Assembly: GCF_950023065.1 (NCBI RefSeq)
Contig: NC_088679.1
Coordinates: 12,028,001 to 12,092,000, forward strand
DNA: 64,000 nucleotides
Direction: 5' to 3'
DNA from: Planococcus citri
Taxonomy: Eukaryota; Arthropoda; Insecta; Hemiptera; Pseudococcidae
In this document: piece by piece, positions 46,376 through 58,337 of the stretch
Layout of the letters: each line of letters begins with the position of its first letter
Numbering within the stretch: position 1 is the first letter of the stretch
Notes under the pieces: model-generated
What the model saw: only the letters and a program-made list of their open reading frames with translations
What the model was told of the DNA's origin: nothing
The model's database searches: none
Program-made: the position numbers and the translations under genes

Positions 46376-46884
46376 AAAATTTTATCAATGGGTTTTTGAA
46401 ATTTTAAGAACAAGGAAGAGAACCGAATTGGCCGAAGCGAAGGCAAAAACTTTTCAAAATTTGTAATTAGGTATAGTTTCAAGGAGCAGAACATCAGTAA
46501 TTTTGATGTGATAAGTCAGTTTTTCCACCACTGACAATTTTAGTAGTTGGAACAAAAATATTTTCCAGGCACAATTTTATAAATAATTTGAGAATGGCAA
46601 AAATATTTTGAAAAAAATGAAAATTTGTTATGATAGATGAATAATCGTGTAGGCAAATTAACGATTTTGCCGGAAAATTCCGAATTCTCTAATATTGGGA
46701 GGGGTGTGATCTGTAACCCCCCTCCCCTCAAGTCCGCCTCTGAGTAGATATCTGATCAATTTTTATTGAATTCTTCGGAAATGTTTTTCAACTTTGAGCC
46801 CTGCTACTCCTCAATCGAAAGTCTGAACATTTTTTCAAAGCTGTTTCTTGTTTAAAAGATTGCAAAATAGAAAAGAGATAGGTG

Positions 46885-47085
46885 GTATAGAAATGAAAAA
46901 AAATGTTAGGTATATTTTCCAATTAAAAAAAAAAAAATTGATCATAGCTGAATATTAGATAGGTAAGTAGGTATTCAAAGAATAAATGTAAAAGGTATCC
47001 AAAATGCATCTCAAACTACAAAACCAAATTATAATGTAGGTACCTACGCTATTTTTGAATAGTGAGCCTTTAGAAAAAACTAAAT
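46885..47085. repeat. About 200-base direct repeat, copy 2
   Basis: This is the second copy of the segment at 46175. It ends about 160 bases downstream of the stop codon of the large gene at 47243, so it may overlap that gene's 3' untranslated region. Confidence 0.8.
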
Positions 47086-47242
47086 AAGCTCGAAGCGTAA
47101 CCCTCTCCCCTTGAAACAATTCTTATAGGTAACTCAAGTCTCAAATGTGATTTTTCTCGATGAAAATACCCACTTACAGAAATAATTAAAGTATCCTTCG
47201 CCTTCGCTTGATTTAATTCACGATTCTGCTTATTTAATTCGT

Positions 47243-50200
47243 TCAGTTTCGATACGGAAGCATCGAGAATAATTCCCACGGATAATATCTGGTCGTGGGA
47301 AATGGACCCGGATTTCTGGTATCCCCATATTTTGTTATCGCAGTAGGAAATCTTCTATGTAAATCCCTTTCTATTTCTTCGCACCAATCATCAACTATTT
47401 TCAACTTATCTTGAGGTGCTTGCCTTAGAAGTCTTGATAAATCTTCATAGTCATAATAACGCACACCTGTATCCTCTGCTAGCCTTCTTTTGTTATCATT
47501 TCTTGAAATAAACGTCGATTTCAGATTATTAGGAGAAAATCCTGCACCGAATGATTTCCCAGTTCGTTGTAAAAATTCATTCTTTATGGCGTTCTTAATG
47601 CTTTCAGCGTCGCGTATATCGTATGGCGGAGATGATTGAGCATTGAAAAATAAATTTTCCATTTCCTCGCGATCTTGAGGATTTAAACTTTTTAGCCATT
47701 CTTTCATCAAATTGCTATCTATCGTTACAGTTGCAGTGGTGCGTAATTTTGGCGAGATGTAATTAGGGCTGGTACTCTTTGTTATCCATACTTGGCCATA
47801 AGTGAATATCTTTTTCAACGTGGATTGAATTCTTGTCGTGGATCTTCTATCGACTTCTCGAATACGGAATTTCGATGTCGAGAAAGAAGTACTCGTATTT
47901 TGAGATGGTTGTGATGAAATAGAAATCAACGAGTTGTTGATTTGTTTCCCATTCATTTTCAAATTTGATAGAGATGTTTGTGAATTATGATCGGATGTTG
48001 TCGGGGGCCCATGTAAAAATAAATCTTGTATTATTTTCTGCTGAATTGGGTTTATTTGTTGCACCAATTCTCTCCACGTAGCATCGAAAGTTCCATGTGG
48101 TGTTGATTTGGTAATTTTCGACGTTGTTTTGAAATATATTTGGTTAGGATTATTATTCTTGAAATTTTGCTGGAATGAACTTCTGGTATAAAATCTTGCT
48201 TCGTTTACTTTCCCTGAATAGGAATTTATAGGTCTGAAGGAGTTGTATGGTGTGAATTTAATCGTTCTTGGAAACTGGCTTGTGGGAATTGCACTCCTAA
48301 AATATGGTTGTTGAGATTGTAGGATTGATTGATGATTTAGACCTACAGCTTTTCGGTCTGATGGAAATCGTGGACAATTATTTTCTTTTCTCGAATAGTA
48401 CTCAGGTCTAAAGGAATTGTACGCGAATTGACTGGTTCTAAAAAACTGGCTAGGAGGAGGTGGTTTCCTAAAATATGGTAGTCGAGTTGGCCCAAATAAT
48501 TGAGAATTTATAGTTCTTCCATCGGGCATAAATCTTGAAAAATTACTATCACGGTGTACTCGTATTTCTCGTTTATTTCTTATCACTGCATCGGATAAAC
48601 TAAAATCACCTGCAAACGGATATATTTGACGTCCTCTACCAAAATCCATACTCAGATCCATGGAAGTTTGCAAATATCGCTTGAACATGGTCCCTACGCT
48701 CAAATCTTCTTTTTTGGAGGAGTTTTTTCCAGCATTGAATTTATCAGAATCGCCATGAAGATTTTTAAACTCAGTGTCCGGTGATTTTCTGACCCCTTCT
48801 ACGTAGTCGTCATACATCGATTGCGGTAATCTAGTTACTCGATTGGCTTTTCTCAAAAGAGCTTGTAACTGATCCCAGCTAGGAGAGGTGTGTTCGAGCA
48901 ACGAATCCAGTTCTTGTTTTAAATCCGGACCGTAGATTTGTTTTCGTAAATCGAAATCTTGTCCTGGTTGTAAAGCGTTGTCTGGGAAAAGCGATTCGAG
49001 CATTTTTCTTTCTCGATTTTGGTACATGGGGCTTGGATTGGTGGCGTAAATACGAACTTCTCGAACTTCGAAATTTTCTCGACGTGGAGTTGGAGATGGT
49101 TTTTGGTATTGGAGGTTTGTGTCAAAATGGTCATTTTGTTGTGAGGTATCGGTTATGTTCAAATTGACGATGTGATTGGTTTTGTTGAGTGAGTTTTTTA
49201 AATAGTCTCCAAATTTGGCGTTCCCATTTGGTATTAATGTGGAAAAATACGTCAATACCTGAACATACAAGAAGAAGTGAACTTGATTAATCGATTTTAA
49301 AAGTAGGTACCTACTGTTAACTGACCTAATTTCGGACACCGGAAGTGATTTCGGACACTTGACATTTTTTTCAATAATAGGTACACGAAAATGAAATCGA
49401 ACACGTTTTCTGATAGCTTGGATCATGTGCTGTCTCTCTTATGCTAAAGTTTTCTTCTTTTGTCATTCGTTTTATCATTCACACGATTTTTCTAAATACC
49501 ACCCATGAAAGTCCCTTTGAAAAAGTTGTCTACAAAACCTAGCCAAACATTTCGATAACGAAGAAAACAATCCTAAATTATCATAAAGTGACTCATCTCG
49601 ATGAGAAAAAAAATATTCCGTTCATTTTACTACTCTTTTTTTCTAGAAAAAATTCAACAAACTGTAAAAATCAAGGTTTTTGTCCTTATTTTGAACACTC
49701 GGTTTTCTGTTAAATAAATTTGCTTACTTACTTATCTGTCATATATTTTAATTTTGATACCGCGAGAATTCGTTGGGTAGGTCTATAGGTACCTTATGAG
49801 TTATCGTTACGACAGAAATTCAATTTGAACTTCTTCGCTTGAAATTTCAAAAATCAAAAATCGGGGAAGTACCTATGTAACTTGAGAAAGTGCTTAGAAT
49901 CCGAAAATGACCTTGTTTTTTTCGAAAAACAATACTGATGTCGCTACGAACTCTTGAAGTAAAGTAACAGCGGACATTTTTGTAACTTTGAACATGTCTC
50001 CTGACCACAAAAACAACTCAAATTGAAAAACCCCACTCTGTTTCTTAATTTTAGGGTCCAAAGTATCGGTTAAGCCCATTTTCAACCCGAACACAAGTTT
50101 GCCGTTGACTAATGTCATTTACACAATTTTTCTAAATGCCACACATTAAAGTTCGGTGAAAAAGGTCATCTACAGAACCTATAGCCAAACATTTCGATAG

Positions 50201-50761
50201 CAAAGAAAATAGTCCTAAATTATCAGAAAGTGACTCTCGATGAGAGAAACAAATATTCCGTTCATTTTACTACTCACTTTTGTTATGTCCTCATCTTGGA
50301 CACTCGGTTTGCTATTGAATAAATTGCTTACTTACTTACTTTTGTCATTTAAACCTAATTTCGAGTTAGATAGTGTCACATAAGCATTATATTCATCAAT
50401 ACTCAAAGACCTAATTTACCAATTCGGACATTTCAATAATTTTTTTTCTCATTTTAAGCATCTTTATTGGAGCTTCAATCTGCTGTAGAGTGTTTTTTAG
50501 TTAGCAACTTGGTGCTTAGAAATGGTTCTCCTGATGATATTCAACGAGAACATTGAGACGAACAAGAACATCCATCAAATTGCTTACTTCGAAGCATTGA
50601 AGAAATTTTTGAAAAACATCAAAAAAGTGTCCGAAATTAGGGCAGTTGAAAATACGTTTCTAAATTCAACTTTCAAACGATAGGTACTTGAAGCGATAAA
50701 TAAATGATTCAAAAATTACACTTACTAACAGCAAAAATGTTTTTATGCGTCTTCGTTTCAT
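47243..50761 (-). CDS. Large secreted protein with internal repeats, unknown family
   Basis: Exon 1 (50726-50761) encodes MKRRRIKTFLLL and ends at GTAAGT. Exon 2 (47243-49258) follows an ATGTTCAG acceptor in phase 0 and continues VLTYFSTLIPNGNA, giving a signal peptide. The product is 683 residues and rich in N, Q, S, R, Y and F. Two internal repeat types are visible. PYFR-(P/S)-SQF-RT-F-YNSFRP-YS-K occurs at about 273-302 and 330-362. A 30-residue unit with W-E-LV-Q-INP-LF and W-L-S-LNP-LF occurs at about 402-430 and 526-553. The C-terminal 80 residues are charged and helical (RYYDYEDLSRLLRQ, IVDDWCEEIERDLHRRF). Only two cysteines lie in the mature part. A separate minus-strand frame overlaps the stop and runs to a GTAAGT at 47177. 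I do not recognise the family; a structural or silk-like role is only a guess. Confidence 0.8.
49490..50340. repeat. Two diverged copies of an intronic repeat
   Basis: 'cgatttttctaaataccac', 'agccaaacatttcgataacg', 'ctcgatgag' and 'attccgttcattttactactc' at 49485-49640 recur at 50125-50285. Both are followed by 'acactcggttt.ct.ttaaataaatt.gcttacttactta'. The pair lies in the 1467-base intron of the large gene. 'tttcggaca' words at 49330 and 49351 and their complement 'tgtccgaaatt' at 50626 belong to the same repeat family. Confidence 0.7.
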
Positions 50762-50769
50762 TTACGTAA

Positions 50770-52295
50770 TTTAAAATGGAAAATACATCATCAATTTTTC
50801 AACCAGGATTTTTCATTGAAAAATAGTGTTATTATTAGCTACATATTTTCAGTCTTGGATGTCTTTTGTCACGAAATTCTGAATGTACATTTTTTTTGTA
50901 ATAGGTACATACTACTTGAAAAATCAAGTATAGAGCAGATATTAACTCAAATTAATGTACTGCTGCGATTTACGTTAGGTGATTAACAACATCTAATCAG
51001 ATGTATTTTATCTATCATAGACATGGCATACATACCTACTTGAAAATTTTTGACGAGTGCTGCGAGATAATGTAATTCAACAAAATTCAAAAAAATTACT
51101 TACATGAATTTTTACAGTATCAGTGTTTTGTAATAAAGATAAAGTAGCTAAGGTATCTTGAAAATTTTTGAAAACAAAAAAAAAAATGAAAAATTAATGT
51201 TATGAATTTAAGTGTTTCAAAAAAATTTCATTCGAGGGCCAGTTTTTCAACATTCAGGTAAGGAATTTAACTGGTTCGGTTAGCGACTATTCGACAATTC
51301 CAATTGGCGGTTTGCGCTTAACCAGTCGGTAAAATTCTTATCTGGGCGATTGAAAAACAAGTCCTCAAATAAAAAAGTATGTATTATACGAGTGAAAATT
51401 TACCTATTGAAAACTGTGAAGTGCCAATCATACAATTTATAAATTTTTGCAGATCTCAATTTCAAAGTGTTGAGGAAAATTTATCATATACCTACTTAAC
51501 AATATTCTTGGTTTTGAGGAAAGAAATTTCCAATTCTTTCATCACTTTCTGAGGAGGAAAATGCTAGTTTAGGTGGCTAAATACTCATGTCAAAAATCAA
51601 AAGTCTATTCAAATTAGGTACCTATATTATTGAAAATAGGTAACTGTAGGTATCTTGGTGCATTTTTGTATTCGGTTTTTAGATTGTTCATTCAAAAAAC
51701 TGGAACTTTTCACTCGGTAATATTATTTATTTTTATTCTAAAAATTAAACATATGGTACAAAGATAGAAAATTCATGTTCATATTCATCTTATTACATAC
51801 CTAATTGAAAAAAACGTAAAGTATTTGCTTTTTAAGATGGGCTGCTTTCATGTTTACGATGAACCTAGAAAACCACCTGTAAGAAAATGATACACGTTTT
51901 ATTAATACCGTACCTATATAGTAATTTCTTAATCAGAAATTAATGGGAATTTGTATCTGCGAATCACTTTTTTTTTCATTGAAGAAATTTTGAATTTAAA
52001 TTTTCGAGTATAAGACTTATATGTATTACCTATTTGAATAAATGAGTTGTAGGTGGTCAGTTGATTGAAAACGTAGGTATGATAATATAGAACAATTTTG
52101 CTTCTGAAAGTCTAGGTGAATTGGACTTCAAATTGAATTTATTTTTGGTGCAAAGCGTTTATGAGCCTCCCCCCACCCTACTCCAGTGTTTCCAAGAAAA
52201 TAAACACCATAGCCTTGAAACTGACTCCACCGAGAAACAAAATGAATTTGATCTAATTTCAGTTTTTCCACATTAGCCCAGTCAAATAGCAGAAA
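50770..52295. other. No gene recognised
   Basis: AT-rich spacer upstream of the large gene. 'ttcaacattcaggtaaggaatttaactggttcggttagcg' at about 51247 and the partly complementary 'cgcttaaccagtcggtaaaattcttatctgg' at about 51314 form a small inverted pair of about 120 bases, a possible MITE. Nothing else is supported. Confidence 0.45.
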
Positions 52296-52299
52296 AAAA

Positions 52300-53508
52300 A
52301 TGGGCCAACCCAAACATAATTGCAAACAAAGGTTTTTTTGGTGAATATTGTCTAGGAATGGTGTTCTGAACAACATACTAAAAGTCCCCACCCCTACCCC
52401 ACGAGCTAACACCCCCCCCCCCCACAGTGGATCAAAGCCCCCCAAAATCAGTTTTTCATCAAGAACTCCTGAAATATTGAATTTTGAGTAAAATGAGCCC
52501 AGTGATCATTTCATCTCCTCCCCAATACCTATCAAATGAGCTATCGACCAACTCCCTAGCCTCAAGGGGGGTGGCGCTACGACCCCTCAAAGTGACGTGA
52601 TTTCAATAATTTTACATTTTATGATTTGGCACTTGTAACCTGTTCTAATTGATAAAAGGAAGTCAAACTTGGGGAATGGGGTTATTTTGAGATCTAGAGT
52701 TGACCTCTGGAGTGGGGAGGGTCAAAGTTGAAAATTACAGAAAGGTCATTTTTTTGGGAGGGGCATAACATGACCCCAAATGGATGAAAATAGTCCAAAA
52801 TCATACCATCGGACAGTACCCTATCTGTGATCAATATATCCAAATTTCAGCTTCCTAGGTTATCCCCACCTCATTTAAAGCGGAATTAAGCTAAAAATCC
52901 CCTTATTTTGCCCCTATTTTCGGTTTTTTCCATCTTAAAAGGAGTGGGGATGACCTAGGAAGCTGAAATTTGGATATGTTGATCACAATGGAAATACTGT
53001 CCCATGGTATGATTTTGGACCCTTTTCATTTATTTGGGGTCATATTCTGCCCTTCCAAAAAAATGACCTTTCTGTAATTTTCAACTTTGACCCTCTCCAC
53101 TCCACAGGTCAACTCTAGCTCTCAAAAGAATCCCATTCCCCAAGTTTGAGTTCATTTTATCAATTAGAACAGGTTACAAGTCCCAAATCATAAAGTGTAA
53201 AATTATTGAGAAATCACGTCACTTTGAGGGGTCGTAGCGCCACCCCCTTGAGGCTAGGGAGTTGGTCGATAGCTCATTTGATAGGTATATTGGGGAGACG
53301 ATGAAATGATCACTTGGCTTATTTTACTCAAAATTCAATATTTCAGGAGTTTTTGATGAAAAAATGATTTTGGGGGGCTTTGATCTACTGTGGGGGGGGT
53401 CAGCTCGTGGGGTAGGGGCGGGGACTTTTAGTATGTTATTCAGCACACCACCATAGACAATATTCACCAAAAAAACCTTTGTTTGTAATTATGTACATGT
53501 TTGGGTCA
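52300..53508. repeat. Long palindrome, arms about 580 bases
   Basis: The left arm runs from 'acccaaacataattgcaaac' through 'tggtgaatattgtctagg', 'ggcgctacgacccctcaaag' and 'gggtcaaagttgaaaattac' to 'cagcttcctaggttatcccc'. The right arm repeats all of these in inverted order, ending 'tgtttgggtc' at about 53508. The unpaired centre is about 52881-52935. The arms differ by scattered substitutions and small gaps, so this foldback is older than the one at 58.3 kb. A frame crosses it but shows no coding character. Confidence 0.85.
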
Positions 53509-53509
53509 A

Positions 53510-54570
53510 AGTGCATATATTGACTGTGCTACATTAGTACGTCTGTCAAAATTAATCAGCATCAAATTTCTTATAAAATGAAGCCAAACATGATCAAAGG
53601 TGTTCAATTTCTTCAACTTTGCAAACCCCTGAATCAAGCTCCTCAATTAAATCTAAAAAATAGAATGATAATTTTGGCATCGGAATAATACGCAAATATA
53701 CTCTTTTAAAGATACATACCTATGCTACGAAAATGTCATGTTTCCGGTTAGGTAGGTAGTAGGTACAGTACTCTTTTTAAATGCAAAAAAGTAGGTACCT
53801 ATTAATTTTATTCGCATTTTTGGTGCTGTTTTAATGAGGGTTGGAGTTGACGTAATTAGTTAATGTTCAGTACCTATCATATTACAGGAAATTTGATGTA
53901 GGTAGATTATTTTGGTTTGACGATTTATTTTTCGCGTAGGTAGGTATGTGTTGTAGGTTTCTTGCTGTTGTAGAAAAATCTCAAATTATGAAACCATCAT
54001 GCCGGCTCTAGAAGAGTTATCTTTGGAGCTAGGGTGGCTAACCTTATTGGAAATATTAAAGGAGACCCCCTTATAAACAATTCGCACGATTCTCAAGATT
54101 TTTTTCTAATTTATACTGCTTTTTGTTGTAATCTGCCAGGGCACTACTTTTAAAGAATTGGAATTTGATCTGATCAAATTAAAAAAATTATCCAGCCCTA
54201 AATTCTTTATAAACGAGAAAAAAATGTTTTTTGGAGAACAGAAACTCGAATTTAATTAGAAAAGATCATGAAAATTTTGTTCGACTTCAAGATTACGTCT
54301 TTTTTCTGAGTAAGGTATGCTAGTAGGTACTTACTACAAGTAATTTAGTTTAAATTTTCTTACCTGTATATTTTTTCCAATTAAAGTTTTAAAGTTGCTT
54401 TAGTTGCTTTCACCTCAAATCATCATACTAGTGATTATAATGAGTACTCGGATCACCGAGTACGATATTCAATCCAAATCTTTCATAATCTGAAGAAAAA
54501 AAAACATGAATTATGACATCGCGAGTTACAGTAAGTTCATGTTTGCTGGACTAATGAATCATAATTATTT
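53510..54570. other. No gene recognised
   Basis: AT-rich spacer with several 'taggta' words and no coding stretch. It lies downstream of the immunoglobulin-domain gene. Confidence 0.4.
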
Positions 54571-54574
54571 TGTT

Positions 54575-55757
54575 TCAGTTCGCATAAAACATGCAGTAGC
54601 GTAGGACGATAGCAAAATCGTCCACATTAGGTACAATGTGTTTAAAAACCTCGCTACAACAATACCGCCTACAATTTTGAAAAAAATCATTGTGGTTGAA
54701 AGCCCTATCCTTCAAAAAAATTTTGATGTCTTTGAACCTCCCAAAAAAATTACAAAAGCTCACTGAAATAAACATAAGAAAAATTTCAGTCTTCTAAATT
54801 TTTAATCTTTTAGATTTCCGCATATAAAATTTTCTCAAGTTAAGGCTATCATCCATAATACTGTAGGTGCAAGCAGATAAGAAAGGTATTCTACGTATGT
54901 ACATTAAGCATATTAAATAATGAACTGAAGGTTCATCATAGGTATTGGGTATAACCTTACCAGGAAGTATCGAAATTTTAATAAAGTCATTCTCATCTTT
55001 CTTCAAATGGCAGCGGCAAACTGCACCATCATAAAGCTTGGCATTTCTCACTTCCAGTATTTTTCTGTTTGGAGTTTCATCTCTGATGAAATACTTGCCC
55101 TGAAGGGATTAATATAGTTTACAGTTACATATCTTGGTCAATTTTGATTATAGTAGGTACGTAGATATCTACATATTGAAATGAAAAAAACTCACTGTAG
55201 GCGTGGTGGCAACATCCCACATGATCTCATCGTCTCCGGAACATGTGATGGTGATGTTTTCTCCCGGGCCAAAGTTCAGGATAGTGTTAGGGTTGAAACC
55301 GAGTTGAACTCCTGAAAGTTGAAAAACAAAGAATAACACGAATGAGATAAAATTAAATTGACTCGAATTTTTTAATACATATAAAATATAAATAGGTACC
55401 TACCACGACTAAATTTCACCATAACGTTCAAACGTAATGAACGACTGATATTCATCGTCATTCCAGACCACGGTACTAGATGAAAGATACGAGGTACATA
55501 CATACTTAAAATAATGAATAAGAATAAAATTCTGTTCAGAAAAATGCATTGAAAAAATATTGTAAAAAATCACCTTTTCAATTTTTTTAATGGAAATGCC
55601 TACGTTGCATTAATTAAAAATTTAACAATAATAATCTAGAGCTAATTAAAATTTATGAATCGAGTCGATTAAATATGAATTAAGTAAATTACTTACCGAA
55701 AGAACATGCAGAGTATGAGATCAATATCGTCAGTACAACCAGAGAATATCCCATCAT
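54575..55757 (-). CDS. Small secreted immunoglobulin-domain protein
   Basis: Exon 1 (55697-55757) encodes a signal peptide, MMGYSLVVLTILISYSACSF, then a GTAAGT donor (phase 1). Exon 2 (55196-55311) reads VQLGFNPNTILNFGPGENI, then TITCSGDDEIMWDV, and ends at GTGAGT. Exon 3 (54961-55099) reads GKYFIRDETPNRKILEV, then NAKLYDGAVCRCHLKK and ISILP, and ends at GTAAGG. The C-x-G...W...L.V..A...DG..C pattern is that of an Ig domain and most resembles the first Ig domain of PVR/VEGF-receptor type proteins. A fourth exon (54575-54762) keeps phase and ends in TGA, but its cysteine-rich product is unconvincing. No transmembrane or kinase part is seen nearby, so this is either a secreted one-domain protein (167 residues) or a receptor fragment. 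Confidence 0.6.
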
Positions 55758-55798
55758 TTTTAAGAGGGTATGAAACAGGCACAGTTGATATAAAATCT
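55697..55798 (-). other. Leader part of coding exon 1
   Basis: On the minus strand a TTTTTTTTCAG acceptor ends at 55799, so the exon that carries the ATG at 55757 probably begins at 55798. This implies at least one upstream non-coding exon, for which 59648-59820 is a candidate. Confidence 0.45.
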
Positions 55799-55874
55799 CT
55801 GAAAAAAAATAGCATTCAAGTATGAGAAAGATTTAAGTCACATAAAATAGTTATATTTTTATATTTGAGAAAAC

Positions 55875-55942
55875 ATTAGGTTAAAACATGAACCAACGCG
55901 AAGTTATTGTAAAATATGGGTTTCAATATAGGATGAAAATAT
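55875..55942. repeat. 68-base direct repeat, left copy
   Basis: The segment from 'attaggttaaaacatgaacc' to 'atataggatgaaaatat' is repeated at 59191-59258 with about three differences. The pair brackets 3.25 kb of palindromic DNA. Confidence 0.85.
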
Positions 55943-56327
55943 TAGTCAACAGTCCAAACACTAAAAAGTGCTCTAGAAACCGAAAACAGTTCGCCTTTTT
56001 GAGGGACAAAAAAAGAGTAGGCTTTTTGTTAGTATCACATTAGCATTCAAGAAAATGGGCATTTCGGATTTTTTGGTTGGCACAATAGGGAGCTGGAGCC
56101 TCAAAATCCCTATTTTTCGAAGTTGACCGGGGACAAAATTTTTTTTAATTTGGTAGATGACACTCTCCCGAGTATAGATATATATATTTTTTGATTGGGC
56201 TCCGGCACAGTTGCCTTCCAGAGCTGTGTAAAGGCAATTTTTTTGCCAATTTTGGCACTTTTTCACATAAAAACGACTCTGTGGAAACAATACGGCCTTC
56301 GGGACGAAAAATACGCACCTACATGAT

Positions 56328-58162
56328 TGCATCCACTCATCCCACGCTGATAAAGACCAACTTTGTGAAAAAGGGCCGGCACAATGACCCGCAGTGAATT
56401 TTCAAAGTTACGCATTTCATAAAAAAATGGATGTATGACATTTTGACAACGTGACCGTGCGACCTATCAAAGTGGGTTAAAATTTCGCGAGAAAACCGAA
56501 AATCTCAATGAAAATTTTTTTTGAGCATTTCATGAAAATTTTGAGCTAAAAAATTGTATGAATCATTTCTCAAGTAGGTACTTTCAGTCTGTTGTAACAT
56601 GTGACCTGAACAAAATGTTTAAAATTTTGCGATGAAACCGGAAATTTCAATTAACATTTTTTTTTAGTGTCTCATGAAAATTTTGAGCTAAAAAAAATAG
56701 CATGGATCATTTTTCAAGTACATACTATCAGCCTGCTGTAACATGCGACCTATCAAAGTTGGTTAAAATTTCGCGAGAAAACCGAAAATCCCAATGAAAA
56801 TTTTTTTTGAGCATCTCATGAAAATTTTGAGCTAAAAAATTGTTCAGTCTGTTGTAATATGCGACCTATGTGAAAGGGTTGAAATTTTGGGTAAAGTATA
56901 AGTAAAGATTTTTTTAAAAGGCTTATCTCAGCAATCTTGAGCCTCAAAAATCTTATACATTGTTCAGTATTTTCAATGAAATACCCTCAAGATCGCTTCA
57001 GTTTGGTAAACCCAACACAAAACAGACACAATTATTCTCACTACTTATATAATCATGATAAGTACAAAAATAAATGAAAAATTTACAAAAAAAAAGAAGA
57101 AAATCATATAGAAATTTATCATATTTTCCTTCCTCTTCAATGACATCATCATCCTTAGGCACAATCGTCGATGGCATTGACATCGTCATAATGCGACTAA
57201 TGGGGCTCAAAATTGTTGAGCTGTGCTTTCTATAAATGAAAAAAAACTATCCAAATTTTTGTATTTCACACAAAATTTTAACCCTTTTATATACTTAGGT
57301 CGTTACAATAGTTTGAAAGTACTTCCGAAATGATTCATACAATTTTTTAGCTCAAAATTTTCATGAGACACTCAAAAAAAATTTCCATTGAAATTTTCGG
57401 TTTTCTCGCAAAATCTTTACCATTTTGTATAGGTCACATGTTACAACAGACTGAAAGTACCTACTTGAGAAATGATTCATACAATTTTTTACCTTAAAAT
57501 TTTCATGGGATGCTCAAAAAAATTTTTCATTGAGATTTTCGATTTTCTTGCGAAATTTTAACCTATTTTGATAGGTCGCATGTTACAGCAGACTGATAGT
57601 ACATATGTACTTGAAAAATGATCCATACTATTTTTTAGCTCAAAATTTTCATGAGACACTCAAAAAAATTTTCATCGAAATTTTCGGGTTTCTCGCAAAA
57701 TTTTAACAATTTTGTAGGTATATTAGGTCACATGTTCCAACAGACTGAAAGTACCCACTTGAGATATGATTCATACAATTTTTTAGCTCAAGATTTTCAT
57801 GAGATACTCAAAAAAAATTTTCATTGAAATTTCCGCTTTCATCGCAAAATTTTAACCATTTTGTTCTGGTCACATGTCACAACAGACTGAAAGTACCTAC
57901 TTGAGAAATGATTCATACAATTTTTTAGCTCAAAATTTTCATGAAATGCTCAAAAAAAATTTTCATTGAGATTTTTGGTTTTCTCGCGAAATTTTAACCC
58001 ACTTTGATAGGTCGCACGGTCACGTTGTGAAAATGTCATACATCCATTTTTTTTTATGAAATGGCCCGGATGCGTAACTTTGAAAATTCACTGCGGGTCA
58101 TTGTGCCAGCCGTTTTTCACAAAGTTGGTCTTTCTTTATCAGCGTGAGATGAGTGGATTAGG
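56328..58162. repeat. Palindrome with 144-base tandem units in both arms
   Basis: The outer part 'gcatccactcatcccacgct', 'gataaagaccaactttgtga' is mirrored at 58100-58162. Each arm then holds tandem units of about 144 bases built on 'gaaaattttgagctaaaaaa' and 'agtctgttgtaacatg.gacc'. There are three units in the left arm (starting near 56510, 56654 and 56798) and five in the right (near 57341, 57484, 57632, 57777 and 57920, inverted). The centre is at about 56920-57290. Open frames here are by-products. Confidence 0.85.
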
Positions 58163-58337
58163 GTGGTCCTTATTTTTGAAGTTGGGATTTTTTCCGCTCC
58201 CACCCCCTAAAGTGGTGACCTCGGGTGAGAAAATAATTCCCTATTTTTTATTTTTTCCATTTTCGAAAAATTGGGGCTGCGGTGGGCCCCTCAATTTTCA
58301 AAAACCTAATTCAAAGAAAAATTTTCGGAATTTCAAA

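Noticed and set aside
52128..52445. 105-codon minus-strand frame with glycine-rich start
   Set aside because: It begins in the left palindrome arm with its G-runs. The mirrored arm does not keep the frame open, so selection for coding is unlikely.
54575..54762. Cysteine-rich fourth exon of the Ig gene taken as certain
   Set aside because: Phase and acceptor fit, but the pyrimidine tract is ordinary, codons look like background and no family match is seen. It is kept only as a tentative end of the gene model.
55973..56397. 119-codon minus-strand frame beside a palindrome
   Set aside because: It falls in the left part of the 3.25 kb insertion and runs into its repeated outer arm. It has low coding character and no domain.
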